Below, piece after piece: positions 21,790 to 27,566 of a stretch of DNA of 27,566 nucleotides (positions are counted from its first letter, which is position 1; every line of letters starts with the position of its first letter). A model generated the notes under the pieces. The model did not search any database. It was not told where the DNA came from and saw only the letters and a program-made list of their open reading frames with translations. The stretch comes from an uncultured Campylobacter sp. (GTDB lineage Bacteria > Campylobacterota > Campylobacteria > Campylobacterales > Campylobacteraceae), in assembly GCA_900772495.1 (NCBI GenBank), contig CAAHEJ010000054.1:1-27566 (forward strand), given 5' to 3'. The position numbers and the translations under genes are program-made.

Positions 21790-22094
21790 AAATAAGGCTG
21801 AAATTCAGCTGTATCATCGGTATCCTGCCAAAAGAGCGCAAGCAAAAGCAAAGAGTGCGCATAAAATTAAAGGCAAAAAGTGATGAATTTTTAGACTATG
21901 CGCTGCTTTGCGCGTGGCTTAAATTCACCTACAAAAAGCACAAATTTGAGCTGCTTGAAGAGTCATTAGAATTCGTAGCAAGCAAGCTTAAACAAACTCA
22001 CCCAGCATTAAGTGCCCTTAAAATCAGTATCACAAAACCGCATATCATCAAAAACGCCCGCGTGAGCGCTTTTATCAAGCGTAAATTCAGCTAA
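21774..22094 (+). CDS. folB: Dihydroneopterin aldolase family protein
   Basis: A 106-residue FolB-type protein of the folate pathway, which would cleave dihydroneopterin to hydroxymethyl-dihydropterin and glycolaldehyde. The family pattern is clear: IGILPKERKQKQRVRIKLKA near the start, DYALL, the substrate-binding Glu in FELLEESLEFVA, and the catalytic-lysine region ISITKPHII with a C-terminal VSAFIKRKF. The ATG at 21774 lies inside the end of plsY, so translation is probably coupled. It is somewhat shorter than FolB of other bacteria (~120). An epimerase or the related FolX activity cannot be excluded. Confidence 0.8.
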   Translation: MQSCVKIRLKFSCIIGILPKERKQKQRVRIKLKAKSDEFLDYALLCAWLKFTYKKHKFELLEESLEFVASKLKQTHPALSALKISITKPHIIKNARVSAFIKRKFS

Positions 22095-22164
22095 ATGCTT
22101 GAAATTTATATTTTGCTATTTTATGCTTGCTTTTTGAGTTATATTTTAATGTGTAAATTCACGC

Positions 22165-22950
22165 TCACAACCCCAAACTTTTAACATAATCATACCCTAC
22201 CTTGCAAATCGTTGCGCCCACGACTACTAAAAACAGCACTTTGATGAAATTGCCTTGCGTTTTAAGCACGAGTTTTGAGCCTAAAAACGCCCCGATAACC
22301 TGTCCTAGCCCCATCAAAATGCCAACCGCCCAAAGCACTTCATAAAGACATAAAAACACAATCAAAGCGGCGATATTGCTCGCGGAGTTAAGAATTTTCG
22401 TGTTGATGCTTGCTTCTTTGAGATTATATCCTAATAACATCACGCAAGCAAAGATGAGAAAGCTACCCGTGCCAGGTCCCAAAAAGCCATCATAAAAGCC
22501 GATACAAAAGCCGATGAGAATGTGAAAAATGCGAATGTCTTTGATTTTTGGCTCACTTTTGTGCTTGCCAAGGCTTGGTTTTAGAGCCATATATAAAAAA
22601 GTGAGTGTGCAAAAGGCGAGTATGATGAGCTTTAAATGCTTTTGATTGACATTAAGCACGGCGTAAGCACCGATTGCCGCTCCAAATGCCATAAAAAACA
22701 CGCCCCAAGCTAGGTGTTTCATCGTGCGAGCCTTAAAATAACTCACCGCAGCCGTGAAAGAGCCGAAATTTGCTTGCACTTTGTTTGTCGCCACAGCCAA
22801 ATGCGCTGGCACACCGCACGCCATCAGCGCAGGTAGCGTGATAAGCCCACCGCCGCCAACTATGGAGTCGATAAAACCCGCAAAAAGCGCGATACCAAAC
22901 AACACGATATAATAAATGCTATCAAGCTCAAAACTCGCTACTTCCGCCAT
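22165..22950 (-). CDS. TSUP-family (TauE/SafE) permease
   Basis: A 261-residue integral membrane protein of the sulfite exporter/TSUP family with about eight hydrophobic segments. The internal duplication typical of the family is visible: AGFIDSIVGGGGLITLPAL with ATNKVQANFGS in the first half, and IGFYDGFLGPGTGSFLIF with NTKILNSASN in the second half. Members move organic or inorganic sulfur compounds or other small anions; the substrate here is unknown. The ATG at 22950 has AAAGGCGAG before it. It is transcribed alone, divergent from the Sel1 gene and convergent with folB. The 70 bases between it and folB show no clear terminator. Confidence 0.87.
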   Translation of the reverse strand: MAEVASFELDSIYYIVLFGIALFAGFIDSIVGGGGLITLPALMACGVPAHLAVATNKVQANFGSFTAAVSYFKARTMKHLAWGVFFMAFGAAIGAYAVLNVNQKHLKLIILAFCTLTFLYMALKPSLGKHKSEPKIKDIRIFHILIGFCIGFYDGFLGPGTGSFLIFACVMLLGYNLKEASINTKILNSASNIAALIVFLCLYEVLWAVGILMGLGQVIGAFLGSKLVLKTQGNFIKVLFLVVVGATICKVGYDYVKSLGL

Positions 22951-22984
22951 ACACTCGCCTTTGTGTTAGAAAATGTAAAATTGT

Positions 22985-22990
22985 ATTATA
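22985..22990 (-). promoter_or_regulatory. -10 element of the TSUP permease gene
   Basis: The minus strand reads TATAAT 34 bases before the ATG at 22950, within A/T-rich divergent promoter DNA. Confidence 0.55.
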
Positions 22991-23011
22991 ACGAAATTTA
23001 CGCAAAATTTA

Positions 23012-23020
23012 TGTTACAAT
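23012..23020 (+). promoter_or_regulatory. Extended -10 promoter of the Sel1-repeat gene
   Basis: TGTTACAAT (23012-23020) fits TGnTAnAAT and lies 34 bases before the ATG at 23055. A strong AAGGAGC ribosome site follows at about 23042-23048. Confidence 0.6.
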
Positions 23021-23054
23021 TTCGCTTTCATTTTTGAATTTAAGGAGCAAACAA

Positions 23055-23985
23055 ATGAAAATATCGCCGTCATTAAACGCAAAAACCCTTATCATAATGG
23101 CTTGTGTCGTTGTGGTTGTAGTGGGCGTGATTATCGCGCAAACACTTGGGCTTAGATTTGAGGTGAAATTTGACAATTACACCACGCAAAAGCAAGAGTT
23201 GCAAGCAAAGTGTTCGGTAGAAGCTGAGGAAATCGATGAAATAGCCTGCCTTAAACTTGGCAAGATTTTTGAAAAAGAAAAGGACACGGACAACGCCATA
23301 AAGTATTATGCGGGTGCTTGTTCGGCAAATGCTTACACGCATTTAAACGAGCCTGAGTTAAAATACGCCTGCTCGGCACTTGGAGCTTTGTTTGAAGCGC
23401 AAAAAGAGTATAGCACGGCTCTTACCTACTACGCCCTTGCGTGTGAGTTTCAAGAACCAAAGGCTTGTGCCAAAATAAGCGAACTTGCGCCAAAAGAGCC
23501 TGAATTTAACGCTGCAAATGCCTTTTTCACGGCGTGTAGGGAAAATTTTCGCAAAAAAGAGTATCCCCCAGCTTGTCTTGAACTCCAAAAGATTTATGTA
23601 AAAAACGATAGAGACATACCGGATGCTATCAAAGAGATGCGTAATATGTGTTGGGATAAATTTTTGCCCGCATTATCTTGATGAAAAATTCATCAACCAA
23701 AAACAAGCCTTGCATTACTGTGATAAGGCGTGTGCTTTGGGCGAAGGTTGTATGCGTTTAGCGCAAATTTATCTTTGGGGGGAGTATGTGAGCGATAAAG
23801 AAGTAAAGCGAAATTTAGCCAAAGCAAAGCACTACTTTACTAAGGATTGCGATAGCGGTGTTGATGATTATAAATGTGGCATTGATGGCGATGATAATGT
23901 TTGCTCGGCAAGTAACCCAAGCTGCTTTATAAAGAGATTAAGCCCAAAAGAGCTTGAAAATTTAGATGAGAGCATTTTTAACTGA
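23055..23985 (+). pseudogene. Cysteine-rich Sel1/TPR-repeat membrane protein, frameshifted
   Basis: The gene begins with a good ribosome site (AAGGAGC) and an ATG at 23055. It encodes one membrane segment (about residues 12-33, rich in Val), then helical repeats with paired cysteines (e.g. YYAGACSAN...YACSALGALF, YYALACEFQEPKACAKI). This resembles the Sel1-like, disulfide-stapled Hcp proteins of Helicobacter. The frame ends at 23681, but the next frame (ending 23985) continues the same pattern: HYCDKACALGEGCMRLAQIYL, then HYFTKDCDSG. Removing one T from the T5 run at 23661-23665 joins them as MCWDKFCPHYLDEKF and gives 309 residues. So it is either a recent frameshift or a sequencing error. 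The promoter and first 209 residues are intact. Function unknown; probably periplasmic. Confidence 0.75.
23661..23665 (+). other. T5 tract where the Sel1 gene changes frame
   Basis: A3T5 lies exactly where the reading frame must skip one base to keep the repeat pattern. With T4 the frame continues to 23985; with T5 a stop appears at 23679-23681. Confidence 0.65.
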
Positions 23986-24062
23986 ATTTGCGCTTTTTGT
24001 CGCTAAAATTTACTGAATTTGGGCTAAAATTCAGCATTGAATTTTGAATTTTAAGGCAAATG

Positions 24063-24881
24063 ATGAGAAATTCCAAAAAAGTGATGATTTTAAGCGGGGC
24101 AGGTTTATCGGCTGAAAGTGGCTTAAAGACTTTTAGAGATAGCGGTGGGCTTTGGGAAAACTACGATGTAATGGAAGTTTGCTCGGCAACAGGATACGCT
24201 AAAAATCCGCGCAAGGTGCTTGAATTTTACGATGAAAGGCGAATGCAGCTTAAAAACGCTCAGCCAAATCACGCTCACAAGGTTATCGCCGAGCTAAAAC
24301 GCGAATTTAAAGAGCAAATTTTCATCATCACGCAAAATGTCGATGATTTGTTGGAGCGGGCGGGCTGTGAAGATGTCATTCATCTGCACGGCTTTTTGCC
24401 CGAAATTTATTGCGCAAAGTGTGGCTACAAGGAAAATATAGGCTATGAAAGGCTCAAAAGCACACTTTGCCCAAAATGCGACAAAAACGCCCTGCGCCAC
24501 AACATAGTAATGTTTGAAGAGCTTGCGCCCGAGTATGCCACGCTTTACGCTGCACTTGATGAGAGCGCGCTTTTTGTTTGCATAGGCACGAGCGGTTTTG
24601 TGCTGCCTGTGGGGCATTTTGCAAGGGCTTGCGAGCATAGCATTTTAAACAATCTTGAAGTTGATGAAAATTTAGAACGCTATTTTGAAAAATGCTACAC
24701 GCAAAAAGCAAGCGTGGCTATCGATAAAATCGCCGCTGACATTCGCGCTTTTTTGCGAAATGGCGCATTTTCAGCCACAAGCGCGAATTTAAAAGGCTCA
24801 AAGGCTGGCAAAAGCGACAAAAGCGAGCTTTCAAAGACTGAAAGCGAATTTTTAGCTCAAAAGGGGCAAGATGATGATTGA
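24063..24881 (+). CDS. cobB: NAD-dependent protein deacylase (sirtuin, CobB type)
   Basis: A 272-residue sirtuin. Numbering from the adjacent ATG 24060, the NAD site GAGLSAESGLKTFRD, TQNVDD (91-96), catalytic His110 in LHG, zinc cysteines 118/121/137/140 and GTSGFVLPVG are all present. The FYDERRMQL region holds Tyr57 and Arg60 in the YxxR spacing that binds acidic acyl groups in SIRT5-like enzymes, so desuccinylation as well as deacetylation is likely. The ATG at 24063 is six bases after AAGG; 24060 is equally in frame but close. The last ~36 residues are a polar, lysine- and serine-rich tail not needed for the fold. The end overlaps the LysE-family gene by 11 bases. Confidence 0.9.
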   Translation: MRNSKKVMILSGAGLSAESGLKTFRDSGGLWENYDVMEVCSATGYAKNPRKVLEFYDERRMQLKNAQPNHAHKVIAELKREFKEQIFIITQNVDDLLERAGCEDVIHLHGFLPEIYCAKCGYKENIGYERLKSTLCPKCDKNALRHNIVMFEELAPEYATLYAALDESALFVCIGTSGFVLPVGHFARACEHSILNNLEVDENLERYFEKCYTQKASVAIDKIAADIRAFLRNGAFSATSANLKGSKAGKSDKSELSKTESEFLAQKGQDDD

Positions 24882-25473
24882 AAGCCTATTTCAAGGCGTT
24901 TTGCTTGGGCTTGGCGTGGCTGTGCCTTTTGGACCCTTAAATGTGCTGATTTTAAGCTATGCTCTGCGTTCCTTTAAAAACGCCTTTGCTTTGGGCTTGG
25001 GCGCGATGAGTGCTGACATTTTTTACTTGCTTTTGCTGCTCTTTGGACTTTTGCGCTTTTTAAACAGCCCCATTTTGCAGCAAATCATCGCCCTTTGTGG
25101 CTTTGTGTTTCTCAGTTTTATGGCGTTTTCGCTGCTTAAAAGCAAGGCAAAGGCACTTCAAATCAAGCAAAATTCAGCAAATGAAAGCATTGCAAAAAGC
25201 TATGTTAAAGGCTTTGTGCTGAATTTACTCAACCCTTTCATCATCGCTTTTTGGGCGAGCGTGTCGCTGATTTTTTCGCAAAATGAAAGCAAGGCGTTTA
25301 TGGTGTTTGGGCTGTTTGTGGTGATTTTGGCTTGGGTTTTTTCGCTGAGCTATTTTGTGGCTAAATTCGCGCATAAATTTAACGCCCGCGCTATGCGCGC
25401 CATAAATCTCATCTCAGCCCTTATCATAGAGTATTTTGCGCTACTTTTGGTGTATAAGGTTTTTTTGGTATAA
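24871..25473 (+). CDS. LysE-family amino-acid exporter
   Basis: A 200-residue integral membrane protein with about six hydrophobic segments and the LysE/RhtB pattern: an N-terminal GVAVPFGPLNVLIL, an amphipathic and charged middle (KSKAKALQIKQNSANES), and FVLNLLNPFIIAFWASVS in the second half. Family members export lysine, arginine, homoserine, threonine or other amino acids; the substrate is not readable. It starts inside the sirtuin gene after AAGGGG (24861-24866). An ATG at 24874 is also possible. Its last codons contain the promoter of dapE. The order sirtuin-LysE-dapE matches what I recall of C. jejuni. Confidence 0.87.
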   Translation: MMIESLFQGVLLGLGVAVPFGPLNVLILSYALRSFKNAFALGLGAMSADIFYLLLLLFGLLRFLNSPILQQIIALCGFVFLSFMAFSLLKSKAKALQIKQNSANESIAKSYVKGFVLNLLNPFIIAFWASVSLIFSQNESKAFMVFGLFVVILAWVFSLSYFVAKFAHKFNARAMRAINLISALIIEYFALLLVYKVFLV

Positions 25474-25474
25474 T
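25466..25474 (+). promoter_or_regulatory. Extended -10 promoter of dapE inside the end of the LysE gene
   Basis: TGGTATAAT (25466-25474) is a perfect TGnTATAAT after a T-rich run. The TAA in it is also the stop codon of the LysE gene. A leader of only about 13-15 bases would remain before the dapE ATG at 25495, barely covering the AAAGGA ribosome site. Confidence 0.6.
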
Positions 25475-25494
25475 GTCATAAAAAAGGATAAACA

Positions 25495-26592
25495 ATGGAC
25501 GCGAAAAAATTATTATTTGAGCTTTTGCGCTTTAAATCGCTCACCCCAAAAGATGACGGAGCGCTGAATTTCATAGCTTTGGAGCTTGATGAGTTTGAAG
25601 CCTTTTTCATCGAAAAAGAGGGCGTGAAAAACTTGCTGCTGACAAAGAAATTTGCCCAAAACGGCGAGCATTTAGCCTTTGGCGGGCATATTGATGTCGT
25701 GCCAGCTGGGGAAGGCTGGGAGAGCAATCCTTTCAAACCCCTAGAAAAAGACGGCTTTATCTATGCAAGAGGTGCAGCTGATATGAAAAGCGGGCTTGCT
25801 GCCTTTCTTAATGCTTGTCAAAGTGCTAAATTTAAAGGCTCTCGCCTTTCTCTCATCATCACAAGCGATGAAGAGGGCGAGGCGAAATTCGGCACGGTTG
25901 AGGTGCTGAAATTTATGCAAGAAAGGCAAATGTTGCCTGATTTTGCGGTTGTGGCTGAGCCAACTTGCGAAAACGCCTTTGGCGACAGCCTTAAAATCGG
26001 CAGGCGCGGCTCTATCAACGCAAAACTCATCATCAAAGGCAAGCAAGGACACGCCGCCTACCCAGAGCGGTGCGTAAATCCCGTGCATAACTTCGCTAGC
26101 AAGCTCGCAAACTTGTCGGGCTTTGATTTAGACAAGGGTGATGAGGATTTTAGCCCGTCAAAAGTCGTCATCACTGACATTCGTGGCGGTATAGAGCTTT
26201 GCAATGTAACGCCAAACGAGCTTTGCATAATGTTTAATGTCCGCAACTCCCCACAAACTAGCTTTCAAAGCGTGAAAGAGTATGTGGAAAAGCTTTGCGC
26301 TGGGCTTGATTATGAGCTTGACATAAGGCAAAGCTCCAAGCCTTTCATCACGGACAAGGACAGCAAAATCGTCCAAAGGCTTGCCCAAAGCATAAACAAA
26401 ATCACAGGCATCACTCCAAAGCTCAACACCAAAGGCGGCACGAGCGATGCAAGATATTTTGCTGAATTTGGCGTCAAAGTCGTGGAATTTGGCGTGAAAA
26501 ACGCAAGCATTCACGCGGCAAATGAGCGCGTGAGCGTGGCTGACTTTGAAAAACTTTGTCTTGTGTTTAAGGACTTGATAGAGAATTTTTAG
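25495..26592 (+). CDS. dapE: Succinyl-diaminopimelate desuccinylase
   Basis: A 365-residue M20-family zinc hydrolase of the succinylase branch of lysine and meso-diaminopimelate synthesis; its product goes into peptidoglycan and lysine. Metal ligands and catalytic residues are visible: His65 and Asp67 in GGHIDVVPAG, Asp96 in RGAADMKSG, Glu126/127 in TSDEEGEA, Glu155 in AEPT, and a late His in NASIHAANE. The substrate loop GGTSDARYFAEFG is typical for DapE. Length is usual. AAAGGA precedes the ATG, and it has its own -10 element. Other M20 enzymes such as ArgE share the metal motifs, but GGTSDAR and the succinyl-specific context favour DapE. Confidence 0.94.
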   Translation: MDAKKLLFELLRFKSLTPKDDGALNFIALELDEFEAFFIEKEGVKNLLLTKKFAQNGEHLAFGGHIDVVPAGEGWESNPFKPLEKDGFIYARGAADMKSGLAAFLNACQSAKFKGSRLSLIITSDEEGEAKFGTVEVLKFMQERQMLPDFAVVAEPTCENAFGDSLKIGRRGSINAKLIIKGKQGHAAYPERCVNPVHNFASKLANLSGFDLDKGDEDFSPSKVVITDIRGGIELCNVTPNELCIMFNVRNSPQTSFQSVKEYVEKLCAGLDYELDIRQSSKPFITDKDSKIVQRLAQSINKITGITPKLNTKGGTSDARYFAEFGVKVVEFGVKNASIHAANERVSVADFEKLCLVFKDLIENF

Positions 26593-26611
26593 GCTGAATT
26601 TAAGGGACAAA

Positions 26612-26653
26612 ATGAAAATCAACGGCGAGAATTTAGGCAATTCAAGGGAGTAA
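26612..26653 (+). CDS. 13-codon minicistron ahead of the restriction-modification gene
   Basis: ATG at 26612 follows AAGGGA (26602-26607) at a normal distance and reads MKINGENLGNSRE, then TAA at 26651-26653. One base later comes the ATG of the large gene, and that gene's own ribosome site AAGGGAG (26644-26650) lies within the last codons of the minicistron. The arrangement would couple the two starts. Whether the peptide is made is not known, and chance is possible in so short a frame. Confidence 0.35.
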   Translation: MKINGENLGNSRE

Positions 26654-26654
26654 A

Positions 26655-27566
26655 ATGAACGAGATTAAAGAGCATTTAAAAGCCTATCACAGCGAGCTTG
26701 TAAGCATTGTAAAAAAAGGTGATTTCAACGAACACACCTTTCGCACGCCATTAGAAAACTTGCTTAACGCCTTAAAGCCAAAGGACATTAGGCTTACTCA
26801 CGAGCCAAAAGCGGAGCAAGGGCAAGGCAGCGTTCGCCCTGATTTTAAAATTTACAAGCAAACGCCACATTATGAAGCCTTGCAAGGTTTTATCGAGTGT
26901 AAAAACTACAAAGAAAATTTAGACGCTCTCATCAAAGGCAAGCAAATCGCCAAATACCTTGCTGTTTGTCCAAATATCATCTTAACTGACTACAACCGCT
27001 TTATTTTGCTTTCTTTTGGTAAGGTAATGGCTGACATAACGCTTTTTCCTTTTGGGCTTGAAAACGCGCTTTTTACACAAGAAAAAGCCAAAGACATAGA
27101 AATTCAAAACGCCTTTATCCAGCTTTTGCAAAACTTTTTTGAAAGCGTGGCAAATATCACAAGCAAAGACGAGCTAGTGGCTATTTTAAGCACTCAAAGC
27201 TTTTATTTGAGCGAGACGATTTTTAAAAGCGATGAGGCAGGATTACTTAACACGCAATTTAAAGAAAGCTTTGAAAAAGCCTTTGCCACCTTTGCCAGCC
27301 TTGAAAATACACCATTTTCAAAGATAGAATTTTGCGATATACTCGCTCAAAGCGTGGTGTATGGTATGTTTGTCGCTTACATAGAAAATGATGAATTTGA
27401 GATAGACAAAATCCCTATCCAAAGCTTTATCCAGCTTCTCCCGCAGCATTTTTTAACCTTGCAAGAATTTGTGTATTATTCTTTGCCATTTTTTGCCCTA
27501 CCTGAAAACATTAAATACGCCCTTGAAAATGTCAAAAAAACCATAGCCCTAATAGACAAGCCAAGC
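26655..27566 (+). CDS. Restriction-modification enzyme, N-terminal nuclease part (partial, cut by window end)
   Basis: The frame is open from ATG 26655 (AAGGGAG four bases before) to the right edge, 304 residues so far. Near the N-terminus is a PD-(D/E)xK nuclease pattern: a helix with Glu34 (TPLENLLNAL), Asp63 in VRPDFKIY, Glu81 and Lys83 in GFIECKNY, and Gln97/Tyr101 in KQIAKYL, which fits the QxxxY motif of type I and type ISP nucleases. A helical region follows (about 135-300), as seen before the methyltransferase domain in single-chain type IIG/ISP enzymes. Methyltransferase motifs (FxGxG, NPPY) should come later and are out of view. From memory, C. jejuni has the CjeI-type enzyme Cj1051 next to the sirtuin-LysE-dapE genes, so the locus fits. 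Confidence 0.75.
   Translation, partial: MNEIKEHLKAYHSELVSIVKKGDFNEHTFRTPLENLLNALKPKDIRLTHEPKAEQGQGSVRPDFKIYKQTPHYEALQGFIECKNYKENLDALIKGKQIAKYLAVCPNIILTDYNRFILLSFGKVMADITLFPFGLENALFTQEKAKDIEIQNAFIQLLQNFFESVANITSKDELVAILSTQSFYLSETIFKSDEAGLLNTQFKESFEKAFATFASLENTPFSKIEFCDILAQSVVYGMFVAYIENDEFEIDKIPIQSFIQLLPQHFLTLQEFVYYSLPFFALPENIKYALENVKKTIALIDKPS

Noticed and set aside
22095..22164. Possible terminator between folB and the TSUP gene.
   Set aside because: The stretch is A/T-rich with a repeated ATGCTTG word but no stem of useful length.
24063..24881. The sirtuin next to a restriction gene as an antiphage SIR2 defence system.
   Set aside because: It is a full zinc-binding CobB-type deacylase with catalytic His and substrate residues, and from memory the locus is conserved in Campylobacter. 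Defence SIR2 domains lack the zinc module and are fused or paired with sensor domains.
1..27566. Frequent CTGAATTT / AAATTCAG words as a possible Chi- or KOPS-like motif.
   Set aside because: Most copies fall on common codon pairs such as Glu-Phe and Leu-Asn-Leu, and strand bias relative to replication cannot be judged from one window.

Overview
The window looks like chromosomal DNA of a Campylobacter species. The pointers are an orphan OmpR-type regulator with the hallmarks of CosR/HP1043, the epsilonproteobacterial DUF1882 protein, the Cts natural-transformation proteins CtsE and CtsF, a type III pantothenate kinase, malate:quinone oxidoreductase, and TGnTATAAT extended -10 promoters behind T-rich DNA with no clear -35 box. 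Sampled lines give roughly 32-40% G+C, rising to over 50% in places, so it reads as richer than C. jejuni. From memory of the C. jejuni NCTC 11168 gene order, the window is a mosaic of several conserved blocks joined differently. I saw no tRNA, rRNA, insertion sequence, prophage or CRISPR array. Gene density is very high and no gene-free stretch exceeds 300 bases.

Layout. 1-299: the 3' end of a PpiD/SurA-like foldase. 376-1752 (minus): phosphomannomutase/phosphoglucomutase. 1840-2756: fliL and acpS. 2757-2954: a gene-free junction holding a terminator. 2955-6513 (minus): a unit running from a YfgM-like membrane protein through a beta-propeller lipoprotein and coaX to mqo. 6617-12024 (plus): a tightly packed unit gatC-cvpA-fur-lysS-glyA-DUF1882-SPOR protein, with starts overlapping stops. 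12162-13022: aroE, convergent with uvrA. 13032-18065 (minus): cosR, ppx/gppA and uvrA, the last two coupled. 18155-20833 (minus): ctsE and ctsF. 20953-22094 (plus): plsY with an unusual N-terminal membrane extension, overlapping folB. 22165-22950 (minus): a TSUP-family permease. 23055-23985 (plus): a cysteine-rich Sel1-repeat gene broken by a one-base frameshift. 24063-26592 (plus): a sirtuin, a LysE-family exporter and dapE. 26655-end (plus): the N-terminal nuclease part of a large restriction-modification enzyme, preceded by a 13-codon minicistron.

How the parts work together. Most genes are housekeeping: isoprenoid-quinone-linked malate oxidation (mqo), CoA and folate synthesis (coaX, folB), acyl carrier protein activation and phospholipid synthesis (acpS, plsY), aromatic amino acid synthesis (aroE), translation (gatC, lysS), one-carbon metabolism (glyA), repair (uvrA), iron and oxidative-stress control (fur, cosR), DNA uptake (ctsE, ctsF) and flagellar function (fliL). 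The accessory part is the right end, where a restriction-modification gene begins and is cut by the window edge. I found no clearly new multi-gene system. The points most worth checking are the PlsY fusion, the frameshifted Sel1 gene, the minicistron ahead of the restriction gene, the YfgM/BamB-like pair, the primase-like motifs of the DUF1882 protein, and a 13-bp hairpin spanning a stop codon just ahead of coaX.
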